Shown here: one piece after another, positions 35,893 to 44,499 of the stretch
How positions within the stretch are numbered: the first letter of the stretch is position 1
Layout of the letters: the number at the start of each line of letters is the position of its first letter
Origin: Anoplolepis gracilipes
Lineage: Eukaryota; Arthropoda; Insecta; Hymenoptera; Formicidae
Direction of reading: 5' to 3'
Length of the DNA stretch: 64,000 bases
NCBI RefSeq assembly: GCF_047496725.1
Contig: NC_132981.1
Location: 555,001 to 619,000, forward strand
Notes under the pieces: model-generated
Told to the model about the DNA's origin: nothing
Database searches by the model: none
The model's input: only the letters and a program-made list of their open reading frames with translations
Made by a program: the position numbers and the translations under genes

Positions 35893-36390
35893 TTGCTATG
35901 CAAGTTGCAAACCCATGTGGAATCGTATATGCATTGCAAAGTACATGCTTAGATGGGAGTGCATAGGGGGACGGGGCGAAGCCCCGTCCCCATAAAAGAG
36001 TATAACAAAACTTGAGAGCGTAGAAATTACCAAGGCTGACAGTACTGTGTGGAAGTTTCAATGCGATTTTTGTAAGCAAATGCTATTTGACTGAAGCGCT
36101 GCTAGGCAAATGGCTCAATGAATCGTGCATCGATGCATTCAGTATTTATTTTGTAAGATTATGAATAAAAAATTATAAATGTAGTGTAAGAGTTCGGACA
36201 TAGATTGAATTAAGATTTTACATTGAAACTTCCACACAGTACTGTCAGCCTTGGTAGTTTCTATGCTCTCAAGTTTTGTTATACTTTCTTATGGGGACGG
36301 GGCTTTGCCCCGTCCCCCTATGCACTCCCATCTAAGCATGTACTTTGCAATGCATATACAATTCCACAGAGGTTTGCAACATGCATAACT
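35893..36390. mobile_element. TIR element with ACGGGGCGAAGCCCCGT hairpins
   Basis: Two ~170-base arms (35893-36063 and 36221-36390) are inverted copies. Each contains its own small GGGGC...GCCCC hairpin and a GTTGCAAACC-like box shared with the elements at 22271 and 47326. The centre is AT-rich and non-coding. Confidence 0.75.
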
Positions 36391-36584
36391 ACATTATTTT
36401 AAAAAATTTACATATTAAAATTTCGTGCACCGTGCTGTTAAGTTACTAAAACGCATGCGTGCGTGACCGCAGCGCATGCTCATATCGCTAGATTCAGTCA
36501 GCAAGATAGATTTCCTAATTGTGAAATCTGTCATTTTTAACAATTAAGATCTCTGTTCGCGGGGCTGAGCGACGATTATCTCTG

Positions 36585-37340
36585 CTAGATTCGTCCGTTT
36601 CGAGCCAAAACGCGTCGAATAAGCCTATTTTGATCGAAATCTGAGATGAGGCAGCTCTTCTGAATAATTACCCCTGGCGTTCCAATGTACCGCACGTTGT
36701 CTATAGTAATGGAGTCATCTTTGTTCATGTCGAATCGCTTGTTGCCGAGTCGCATTTCATTCTTTCTGTCAAAATAGACTTCATACACATGATCAATCTC
36801 GTGATTTCTGTCGCCACTGAGCAAAGCGCCTATGTACTTTTGCCCAAGTGGTCCAAAGTACTCCCGCAACGTTTCTTGACCTTCCGGCGTTTGTAATTTA
36901 TTTCGAACAAACGATATTTCGAGCATGTTGCCCGAAGTTTCGAAAACACCTTCGTTTACGCTTGTTGGTGCGGCTAACGGCGTAGAAGCTATCGACGGTT
37001 CATACAGTAAAACGTCCGATCGTTTCCTTTTTTTCGGTATCGCATCTTCCTCTTTCTCTTCCTCTTCATCTTTATCCTCTTCTTTCTCATCCTCCTTGTA
37101 TCGCTTGATGGGTAAGATTTTAATCTTTGCGCTACTCTCCGACTTATTTTTCACCGCGATCGAGTTGTCGACAATCTTTTGCAGCGGTTCGATAATAGGT
37201 TTAAAATGGGTCTTGACCGCGATATCGTCATCGATGTTACCGGTCTTCAAAGCGCGATGTTTCTTGCGGATCGATTCGCTCGTTTTTGCAATCTCCTTCG
37301 CCATCTTTTCACGCTCGCGAATATTATTGCTCTCAGCCAT
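36585..37340 (-). CDS. Acidic hypothetical protein of the capsid element
   Basis: 251 codons, intact, start ATG at 37340. The N-terminal ~60 residues are basic and helical, followed by an Asp/Glu/Lys stretch (residues ~82-108, EEDKDEEEEKEED) and a basic KKRKR that could be a nuclear signal. The C-terminal half is ordered (EYFGPLGQKYIGALLSG; VRYIGTPGVIIQKSC). Its style recalls the C-terminal domain of unknown function often found in capsid-bearing elements of arthropods (from memory DUF8207; not checked). It is transcribed away from the virion genes, ~57 bases downstream of the ATPase stop, probably as the second gene of a leftward unit. No function can be assigned. It is one of the few undamaged genes of the element. 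Confidence 0.6.
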   Translation of the reverse strand: MAESNNIREREKMAKEIAKTSESIRKKHRALKTGNIDDDIAVKTHFKPIIEPLQKIVDNSIAVKNKSESSAKIKILPIKRYKEDEKEEDKDEEEEKEEDAIPKKRKRSDVLLYEPSIASTPLAAPTSVNEGVFETSGNMLEISFVRNKLQTPEGQETLREYFGPLGQKYIGALLSGDRNHEIDHVYEVYFDRKNEMRLGNKRFDMNKDDSITIDNVRYIGTPGVIIQKSCLISDFDQNRLIRRVLARNGRI

Positions 37341-37397
37341 ATCGATAGAGTGTTAAACGCTCGCGTTTCACACCTCACGACAGAATGTAAGCAACGA

Positions 37398-38074
37398 CTA
37401 ATCGTTTTGTGGTATCGCAAACACGTTAAATCCGTTTCTGTATCGCCCGTTTGTAAGCAAGCTATCCTTGTCTATTACGAGAAATCCATACTTTTGCTGC
37501 CAACAAGTACGACATAACTCACTGAAATCCTCGTATGACATGTCGGTATTCACGTAATCGTTGTACACGTGTTTCAAGTTGGGGCCATCCCGTTTAAACA
37601 AGATTAACAGGTTTGCGTTGTCGCGTAAAAGATGTTTCGGTATTCTCGCGTATGTTTGGTAGAGATAGAAGCAGTTGACGTTCGAGTGGCGTCCATTTGA
37701 AAAATATTCTCTTATCGTGTTTTGTTTATCGCACGCCACGTCATCAAAAACGAAAATCGAGTTTGGACGTGCTTCACTCGGTGGAATAACGTCACTGTTA
37801 TTGGAGAATGTAAAATAGCCGATTTCATCGATCGACGTTAACAAATTCTCCAGATATCGATATTTTGGCTGTTGCAGTGACTTTGAATACACGTACACAT
37901 TTTCAAAGTGGACACTGTGCGGACTTTCTATTAAACTAATCCGCAAACGATTGCGCGTATAGTATTCGGCAGCATCGTACCGTGTCTACGCATCTCCGTG
38001 TTGTCCCTCATCGAGCGTAATCTGGCGTCGTAATTTGTCACGCGTATCGCGAAAGGTTATCGCATAAATTTCAT
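37398..38074 (-). pseudogene. FtsK/HerA-type packaging ATPase, P-loop deleted
   Basis: Genome-packaging ATPase of the A32-like family, which pumps DNA into the capsid. The Walker B region is clear (FVFDDVACDKQ), followed by NCFYLYQTYARIPKHLLR, a sensor-like Gln region, and a conserved C-terminus. Compared with the second copy (52779-52488) two defects are visible: a TAA as codon 6 after the ATG at 38072-38074, and a ~31-base deletion near 37944 that removes the whole Walker A loop and shifts the frame. The open frame 37398-37946 that remains therefore has no true start codon and cannot bind ATP. It is divergent from the small gene at 38152, with 77 bases between the start codons. Confidence 0.8.
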
Positions 38075-38151
38075 TTTCCCACTTCCGATTCGAATCGCAC
38101 GCCTGTCTATTTATAATTGCGCGGAACTACAAGGTGTTCAGTAACGAAAAA
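38075..38151. promoter_or_regulatory. Divergent intergenic region of the capsid element
   Basis: 77 bases separate the leftward ATPase start from the rightward small gene. The second copy has the same arrangement with 68 bases (52780-52847). Such a short shared gap must hold both promoters if the genes were separately transcribed. No clear TATA box was identified on both sides. Confidence 0.4.
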
Positions 38152-38424
38152 ATGTTTGTCCTGCTATCAAGTCCTTACAATATTCTCGGTTTGAGTGCCG
38201 AACAGCTACAGTTTGTATCTAAAGCAGTTTTATTGCGAATGTGTGGCAATCACGTCCACTACGTGTGGGACAAACTTCCGAAATACATAAAGGCGGATTC
38301 GGAGGTTAAATAGGTTCAAACCTATCGTCGCTGTTTCGAACATTACAATCGACCGTGGCAACAAACGCACATTGACGGTCCAACGCCGATGATAAAAGAT
38401 TGTCGTGAATGTCAACGCAAATAG
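38152..38424 (+). pseudogene. Small conserved protein of the capsid element, one stop
   Basis: About 90 codons from ATG 38152: FVLLSSPYNILGLSAEQ near the start, then VWDKLPKYIKADSE, and a C-terminal IDGPTPMIKDCRECQRK with a CxxC pair. A TAG interrupts it at about codon 54. The second copy (52848-53114) has the same order of motifs but lacks three codons at this spot, so the stop may lie in a small insertion. Its end overlaps the start of the PLA2 gene by 16 bases, in another frame, in both copies. The conservation of position, length and C-terminal Cys pair across diverged copies argues that it is a real gene. Function unknown. Confidence 0.6.
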
Positions 38425-39102
38425 GTAGAGGTCTATTAAATCGTGCGATAAACGCGCTTCCTATCGAATTGCATATTCCTGGATATCAGTTTTGCGGTCC
38501 GGGCACGCGGCTAGAAAAACGATTGGCTAGAGGCGATCGAGGTATTAACCCATTGGACGCGGCGTGTCGTGAACACGATATAGCATACTTTCGAAGTAAC
38601 GATCTTGCCGAAAGACACGCGGCGGATAGGATACTCGCCAAGAAGGCGCAAACTCGCATCACTGCGAAAGATTCGTCTCTCGGTGAGAGAGCCGCAGCCA
38701 CAGCTGGACAGTGATGAAAACCAAGACGAAGTTCGGTATGGGTCTAAAGACGAAAACGAAGAAAAAGACGGTGAAAATACGAATTTCCGGTAGCGATACG
38801 CGGGGGTGTATTACCGATTCTGCCAGTGTTGGGCTCTCGGATCTCTAATTGATGAAGCGGCTGGTGTAGCAAAGATGGTGAACGACGGAAAAGCTACACA
38901 ACGTCAGTTTTAAGAGATGCTACGTCACAATCGCGCCATGGAAGGTCGCGGATTGTATCTCGCGCCATACAAATACGGACGAGGGGTCTCAATGAGAAAG
39001 AAGAAAAAAAAACGTCAAAGAAACGCTAAAAATGCCAGAGGGCGTAACTACCAACATACAATTGCTGCAACTAGTAAAACGTATGCACATTCCGTATTTT
39101 AA
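38409..39102 (+). pseudogene. PLA2-domain virion protein, frame-broken
   Basis: Parvovirus-type phospholipase A2 domain, which in parvoviruses and related capsid elements lets particles escape endosomes. Visible: the calcium loop YQFCGPGT and the catalytic REHDIAY (residues ~24-58). The active-site His-Asp pair is intact in this copy. After residue 101 the frame is lost near 38700. Further downstream the homologous hydrophobic and glycine-rich stretch (about 38800-38890) and a conserved GRGLYLAPYK segment (38917-39000) can be recognised, the latter after an in-frame TAA at about 38911. The gene therefore has at least two breaks. The basic C-terminal tail may interact with DNA or capsid. Confidence 0.75.
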
Positions 39103-39413
39103 AGGTGTTTTTATGCGTGACTCATTACCGATCGGTGGTATATATCGAAACGAAAGCGGCATCATAAATTTGGATTAAAGGCTCGGGTACTCACTGGGTA
39201 GCGTATGCAAAGAGGGGGAATCGCTATATATTTTGACAGTTTTGGCAATCTTCGACCGCCGAATGAATTGGTGCGATATTTAAATGTGACAAAAATAAAA
39301 TATAATCACACATCTATCAAACTTATAAGCAAACCATCTACGGACAATTGTGCTTGCAGTTTCTCCGAGCGGTCGATGCACGCGAATTTAAAGACATACT
39401 TTGCGCTATTTAA
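39032..39413 (+). pseudogene. Adenain-like (Ulp1-fold) maturation protease, frame-broken
   Basis: Cysteine protease of the adenovirus-protease type used to process virion precursors. It starts ATG CCA GAG GGC at 39032. Catalytic landmarks in three frames: GSGTHWVAYAKRGN (His), IYFDSFGNLRPPNELVRYL (the acidic residue region) and a GQLCLQFL segment with the nucleophile-type Cys near 39350. Frames change after a stop at about 39176, again at ~39225, and again near 39315. Total length would be ~125 codons, short for the family but similar to small adenain-like enzymes. It overlaps the tail of the PLA2 gene. In the second cluster copy nearly all of it is deleted. Confidence 0.65.
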
Positions 39414-39442
39414 CTTAGTATTCGTTAAACAGTTTGGTCAAC

Positions 39443-40200
39443 ATGCTTATGACATTCACGCTGACTGGAAAGAGCAGCGTTCTCGCGGCAAACTACTTAC
39501 CCAACGTAGATTTAAGCGACAGTGAATACGAGCTCGGTCTAGTGGATTTTGAAAGTTATCACACGATATCGAACATGAATTCCTCGAATAATAAATTTTA
39601 CTTTGGCAAAAACGATGCGGAAATTACGATTCCCGAGAGATCGTACGATCTGCAAGCGATACATGAATTTTTGAAACATATAATTTCACGAAAACGTTTG
39701 CAACACACAGTTTGTGATGGTGATAAAAAACACACTGACGACGACGATGACTTTGAGGTTGGAGAATGGCCTATAGTGCTACGTGCTAATTACAATACGA
39801 TGAGGAGCGAGATCAAATGCGCCTACAGAATAAATTTTAGCAAGCCTAACAACATTGGATCGTTACTAGGATTCTCGAACCGTATACTACAGCCGCGAAA
39901 ATGGTACGAGTCGGACGTGCCGATTAACATTATCAATGTGAACATTATCCGCGTCGAATGTAATGTGACCGCGGGTGCGTCCAACAACGGCAAACTCGTC
40001 CATACAATACACAAATTTTCACCGAGGGTACCACCAGGATATAAGATATTGGAAACACCGGCGCACATCATTTACCTACCGATTATCGTGCGGTGCATTA
40101 CGGATTTAACGACCAGGAAGGACGTTACACAATTTTCAAGGAAAAGAGATCACGATTAGATTGCATGTACGGCGGAGGCGGTAAAATTAGCGTGTGATGC
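39443..40200 (+). pseudogene. Penton-like (putative single jelly-roll) capsid protein, 3' end degraded
   Basis: A frame of ~240 codons beginning at the ATG at 39443 (FTLTGKSSVLAANYLPNVDL). Conserved blocks shared with the copy at 53873: SSNNKFYF, EITIPERSYDL, NIGSLLGFSNR, LQPRKWYESDVPINI and GYKILETPAHIIYLPII. Between the protease and the major capsid protein, the position and size fit the minor capsid (penton) protein of Polinton/adintovirus-type genomes. The identification is by context, as I see no diagnostic motif. The frame ends at 40159, whereas homology to the other copy continues in other frames to ~40190, so the last ~20 residues are lost by frameshift. Codon differences between copies are often silent, which indicates past selection. 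Confidence 0.6.
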
Positions 40201-40356
40201 TTAAACGGATTGAAAAATGTGAGAGAAAACACAATCTTTACGACGCCAGCGACAACAACATCGACATTTGCTAATATTTAATCATCCGGCACTAAGAAAA
40301 AGAAATTGAACGCATCAAACGTTGCGTTTTTACAATCTTTGGGATTCGCGTTGTGA
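40200..40356 (+). pseudogene. Remnant of ~60-codon protein between penton and capsid genes
   Basis: Only the C-terminal part is recognisable (KKKLNASNVAFLQSLGF, ending at TGA 40354-40356), corresponding to KKKLSALNREFLKSLGF in the intact-looking frame at 54589-54771. It ends 13 bases before the major capsid protein start. Function unknown. Confidence 0.5.
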
Positions 40357-40369
40357 AATATTTGAACGA

Positions 40370-41559
40370 TGATTGACATTCTCAACATCGCGGACGAGCC
40401 AATCTTTGACGATCGTCAAGATTGAGACTCACTCCTACAACCCATTCGCCAACACAACGTTCGGACACAGTGACGAAATAAGAATACCCATACAACAACA
40501 GGATCTATATACATTACCGTACGAGAGTTTCTTATACATCGAGGGAGAATTGAAAATAAACAAACCAACTGCCGAATCCAATGTGATAGTGCAAACTAAT
40601 TGCGTTGCATTCATGTTTGATGAGATTCGATACGAACTCGATGGCGTGGAGATTGATCGCAACAGAAACGTGGGAATAACAAGTATGCTCAAAAACTATG
40701 TAACAGTATCATTCGATAGAAGCGTAAGTATGAGAAATGCTGGCTGGAGTGAGCCAACCACTGTGGATGGACACTTTAATTTTTGCGTACCGCTCTACAT
40801 GTTATTGGGATTTTGCGAGGATTACAGCATAGTAATTAACGCTCGTCACGAGTTGATCTTAATACGATCGCGCAATGATAACAATTGTCTGGTTGGAGCT
40901 TCGACGGTGGAGCCTGTGATCAACATATTCAAAATACAATAGCGAATGCCACATGTGTTGTTGAGTGAAATTAAGAAACTGTCTATGCTGCGCGTTCTGG
41001 AAAGCGGACGTTACCTCAGCATGGGTTTTCGCTCGTAGGATCTGTACGAGTTTCCGCTGTTGCAGCGTACAACCAAGTATTCGTGGGCCATTAAGACCGC
41101 GACTCAACTGGAGAAACCACGATACGTTATCTTTGCTCTACAGACAGGCCGGAAGAATGTTATGTCCGAGGATACGAGTAAATTCGACGATTGCAAATTA
41201 ACAAACGTGAAACTCTATCTGAACTCGGAATGTTATCCGTACGACGACATGAATCTGGATTTCGATAAAAACAGATGGTCGATTCTGTACGACACATATG
41301 CGCGTTTCTGCAAAAACTATTACGGATACAAGTACCTCAAACCGAGTCTCACCGTCTCACTGTTTCTACATTACGGTCCGTTTGTGTCATTGATTGTTCT
41401 TGACAAAACGAATCGGTCAAGAGTGCAACCGTGGATGTGCGATTGGAATTTGAGTGTAAGGAGAATGTGTCTAATAATACGACTGCGTACTGTCTCATCA
41501 TACACGATCGCGTGATCCAGTACAACCCGTTGACCAACGTTGTGCGCAAAATCACCTAA
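40370..41559 (+). pseudogene. Major capsid protein (double jelly-roll type), broken by stops and frameshifts
   Basis: About 396 codons from ATG 40370 to TAA 41559. Recognisable blocks: EIRIPIQQQDLYTLPYES, AFMFDEIRYELDGVEIDRN, FNFCVPLYMLLGFCED, INARHELILIRSRNDNN and CKLTNVKLYLNSECYPYDD. The pattern is that of the hexon-like capsid protein of Polinton/adintovirus-type elements, which forms the shell. Defects relative to the second copy: a 4-base loss near 40428 right after the N-terminal FDDR, TAG at 40940-40942 and TAG near 41037 (both at Trp codons in the other copy), and a frameshift near 41400. The C-terminal region (KENVSNN, YCLIIHDRVIQYN) is recognisable in another frame. Non-functional, but the decay looks recent. 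Confidence 0.75.
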
Positions 41560-41659
41560 GTGTTTGCGACAATAATTTAGAGAGAGGAGAAGCAGGATAT
41601 AAATTCAAGTGTTACGAGATGGTTGTCATTCTTCTTAACTGACGAAGAGAGATCTCGTC

Positions 41660-42182
41660 ATGTCTGTACCAACGTTTGTCGATCTGCAAAAATTTATCGT
41701 TTCGAATAAATTCATCGCAAAGAAGGTGGCGGTGCTGAGAAGAGGAACTATTCTCACACACTACATTTTTCGGAGTCCTATACCATGGCATCTCCTTACA
41801 AAATTCGAAAAGTGTCAAGCTTCATGGTTGATGGCGAATCATCATGGACTACAATGAGAGGATGGAATCGTTGCGTACAGCATCGCGAAACGATTGATTA
41901 CAACAGCTGTAGTTGAAGAAGAAGATGATAAAATGTAGTGTATCGTATACGTTAAAAGATACCAGAAACGAGAATGGCTAGCTAATATGCGACGATGCGA
42001 GAGAAAATTTAATCCTCGAGACCTTGGATGCTGATTACGACGATATCGAATCTCTAAATAATCTAGATGTTAAAAATACTATGCGATGTAAAAATGTTAA
42101 AAATTGCGCATTACAAAATGTATTCAAAATATTTAACTGGTGGTCGCAACGTCAGAAAGAATTACAAGATTTGGAAAAGTAA
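41660..42182 (+). pseudogene. Unknown protein downstream of the capsid gene, possibly DEDD-exonuclease-like
   Basis: About 174 codons from ATG 41660 to TAA 42182. The first part has PTFVDLQKFI and an IPWHLLTKFEK region, then HHGLQ followed by TGA where GG would give Trp (next residues EDGIVAYSIAKRLI). A second stop, TAG, is near 41937. The end reads CALQNVFKIFNWWSQRQKEL. The Asp in FVDLQ, the HHG and the later acidic residues vaguely resemble the spacing of DEDD exonucleases, but I do not consider this proven. Position between the capsid gene and 42385 makes it part of the rightward unit. Confidence 0.45.
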
Positions 42183-42384
42183 AATATTTAAACATTAATA
42201 TGTTTTATCTCTTATTCCCTTTCCTCATTCCCTCCCTCGCGAGTCATTTAAGAATTCTTTTTTATCCTAGTATCGTCTCTCCCTTCTCCTAAAATTTCAG
42301 AACGCTAAAGTATTCTAGAATCTCCCACCACATTTACCACTAATCTTCCCTCCTCCACTACTTTGAAAAACGGGTGTCACGTAT

Positions 42385-42567
42385 ATGATTCTTCATATGG
42401 TCAGTGTTGCGTTAATCGTTCGTGAAAGTGGTCCACTTTTGAAATCTGGAAATATGTACTACGTCGAAAGAAGCAGCGGCGGTCCCAGCAGAAGCGTGAA
42501 TAATTACGTACCGAGTCGTTATGAACTCCATCGTTTGAGAACAAATGTGACAAAAGTTTTTGTTTAA
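42385..42567 (+). CDS. Short hypothetical ORF of the capsid element
   Basis: 60 codons, GPLLKSGNMYYVERSSGG in the middle and VPSRYELHRLRTNVTKVFV at the end. The sequence is protein-like but begins abruptly, so it may be the 3' part of a longer broken gene that starts upstream of 42385. It has no recognisable family. A candidate intron follows (see 42637). Confidence 0.4.
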   Translation: MILHMVSVALIVRESGPLLKSGNMYYVERSSGGPSRSVNNYVPSRYELHRLRTNVTKVFV

Positions 42568-42621
42568 CTTCTTTTTATTTTTCACAAATTGTTTTTAAAC
42601 TAATTTTTTTTAATTTTATTT

Positions 42622-43197
42622 TTCTACAGCATTTCGTTGAAGCGTCGTGCGATTCGTGTACTAAGTAGACGATACGCATTGACAACCACGGAATTCAAAT
42701 TCCTTGAAACTGGTATCAACGTGGGTACACCGAGTTACGTGGAAATTGTCATAGGAGATCATCAAGGAAAAGAACTGGTATTATCTCTCGAAACGTGGAA
42801 GGGACTCTACGAGCAACGTCGCAATATTCACGATTTACTGCGAAAGGACTCTAAAGATACCTATAATTTTATAAGCGTTGGACCGCTAACAGTGCGAGTT
42901 CATACGATTAACGATACTAAACTTATAAGTCTCGAATCTTTAAACGTACGCATGATGATGATTGAACCGACGTTACACCGTATGTTTGATCTCGATCAAT
43001 GCATCGATGTAACCTTTGATCGATTAGTTAGAATCACCGAGACAGTCGATACTAAGTTTACACAGTTTTCCAATATCGCGTCCACTGTAACGGATAATAA
43101 AGAAGTATCAAATGTAATACGCGCCAGCGACGCCTTCAATAAATATCAACTCGTCGATTGCGAACTGGCAGCTTTAGTTTTTAGTCACAATATATAA
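42622..43197 (+). CDS. Hypothetical protein of the capsid element, no visible ATG
   Basis: An open frame of ~190 codons that reads ISLKRRAIRVLSRRYALT at its start and ends FSHNI. Blocks: GTPSYVEIVIGDHQGKELVL, ETWKGLYEQRRNIHDLLRKD and MMMIEPTLHRMFDLDQCIDV. There is no in-frame ATG before MMMIEP, about 100 residues in. Immediately before the protein-like part is a TTTTTCTACAG acceptor-like sequence, so it may be a second exon. Alternatively the first codon was ATG where TTG (42637-42639) now precedes AAG CGT. Together with the acidic protein at 36585 it is the only long undamaged frame of the element. Function unknown. Confidence 0.55.
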   Translation, partial: FYSISLKRRAIRVLSRRYALTTTEFKFLETGINVGTPSYVEIVIGDHQGKELVLSLETWKGLYEQRRNIHDLLRKDSKDTYNFISVGPLTVRVHTINDTKLISLESLNVRMMMIEPTLHRMFDLDQCIDVTFDRLVRITETVDTKFTQFSNIASTVTDNKEVSNVIRASDAFNKYQLVDCELAALVFSHNI

Positions 43198-43377
43198 TAA
43201 TAATAAAAAAAATATAAAAGAGAAGAATAAAGTTTTTTAAATCTAAATCATGATATAATTTATTCGCACGCATTTCCCATCCGTGCTTCCTCCCACCCGT
43301 AAACAGTTCCAGTTCTCATACGTAGCTCGTTGCGGGGGATGACGTCATGCTGGGAAGGGAGAATGCGAAGCTAGGGA

Positions 43378-43752
43378 CCGCGAGAGAGAGAAAGAGAGCC
43401 AACATCTAAAAGTTAGATAGCGCGAGGCGAAGGAGAGCGAGAGAGTAAGCGCTAGGAAAGAGAGAGATAGCTCTACATTAAGGCGAAGAAGATGACGCGA
43501 GAACGCAAACGGAGAATTTTTTTTTTATATTAAATATTAACTTATATATTAAATATTATCTTATTATATAATTTATGGAGGTAGAAGGATAGGATAGATA
43601 AAGGAGGCACAAGCAAGCAATATACGTATTTAGCATAAATATAATTTTTATTCAAAAAGTGTGTGTATGTATACATATAATGTGTGTGTGTGTGTGTGTG
43701 TGTGTGCGTACGTGCGTGCGTGCATGCGTGCGTGCGTGCGTGCGTGCGCGTG
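43378..43752. repeat. Purine-rich stretch and (TG)/(TGCG) microsatellite
   Basis: GAGAGA-rich DNA at 43378-43470 and a TG then TGCG repeat at 43676-43752. The latter forms part of the terminal exon of the minus-strand gene below. Confidence 0.7.
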
Positions 43753-43801
43753 TGTGTGGATAAAATAAAATAAGGGGAGGGAGGGAGAACGTGCAGCATC
43801 T
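43648..43801 (-). CDS. Unknown three-exon gene, terminal exon with His/Thr repeat tail
   Basis: After a TTTTTCTGTTTCAG acceptor the frame (phase 2) continues DAARSPSLPLFYF and then runs through the TG/TGCG microsatellite as His, Thr, Ala and Arg codons to TAA at 43648-43650. An AATAAA overlaps the stop, a plausible polyadenylation signal. The microsatellite tail suggests either a recent 3' extension by repeat growth or that the real acceptor is two bases further on (CAGAG) with a different ending. Confidence 0.45.
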
Positions 43802-43880
43802 CTGAAACAGAAAAAGAAACATCTTTATTAGTATTTTAAAATATATTTAAAATTTGAGCATATTATGTAGAGATACTTAC

Positions 43881-44095
43881 AATACAAAGGGCTCCTCTCC
43901 GAATAAGCTGCGGAGGTCAAATATGTCCACGTACATGTGGGGGTGCACCGCATCTAATTCGCGGGCACGGGAGCCATCACACCATAAGTCCTCCCACTCT
44001 TCAGACTCCTTTCGACAGGCCCGCACCCAGCGCACCTCCTCCATGTGCGTAATATTTATATATCCAGGGATTGGATCGGTACTTATTTGAAAAAT
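43881..44095 (-). CDS. Unknown three-exon gene, exon 2
   Basis: 215 bases between a TTTTTATAG acceptor (intron 1 is 79 bases) and a GTAAGT donor, entering in phase 0 and leaving in phase 2. Acidic and aromatic: MEEVRWVRACRKESEEW, MYVDIFDLRSLFGEE. The acid-rich exon follows a basic exon 1, so the protein is bipolar in charge. No known motif seen. Confidence 0.55.
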
Positions 44096-44174
44096 CTATA
44101 AAAATTTATAAATATAAATATAAATATATTATAAATAAAAAGATAAAGCGTATAAAATAATAAAAATTACTTAC

Positions 44175-44339
44175 ATCTCCGAATAATACGTCCAGTAACG
44201 CCTGGAACAGGGTGCGGGCCAAATTCTTCACTCTTCGAAGTGAATGGCGATGGTACCGCCTATTAACTCCCTTGGGAAGCCGTAGGCGACGGAATCTCGT
44301 TTCGAACAGTGCATTCAAAAACGCTAATAGTTGCGACAT
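44175..44339 (-). CDS. Unknown three-exon gene, exon 1
   Basis: 55 codons from ATG 44339 (MSQLLAFLNALFETRFRRLR) to a perfect GTAAGT donor after LLDVLFGD, phase 0. Very basic middle (NRRYHRHSLRRVKN). It lies just inside the right terminal repeat of the capsid element and reads away from it. The total model (165 + 215 + 154 bases) is an exact multiple of three with compatible phases at both junctions, encoding 177 residues. I do not recognise the family. It may be a gene of the element, or part of another unit inserted into it. Confidence 0.55.
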
Positions 44340-44499
44340 CTTTTTTTAACTTTTTTTTAATCACTTCACTCGTTAACAGACAGGCACTTTATGACAGCTC
44401 CAGCAAGAGCTGGGTAACGTCTCGGTAAAAAGGGTAGGGAATGAGCATGGCATAAGAGCTAGTACGAATGCCTACTCTTCATAGCTAATAAAAAAAAAT

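Noticed and set aside
36925..37517. Plus-strand frames opposite the acidic protein and the ATPase
   Set aside because: Shadows of the minus-strand genes 36585-37340 and 37398-38074, which have recognisable motifs.
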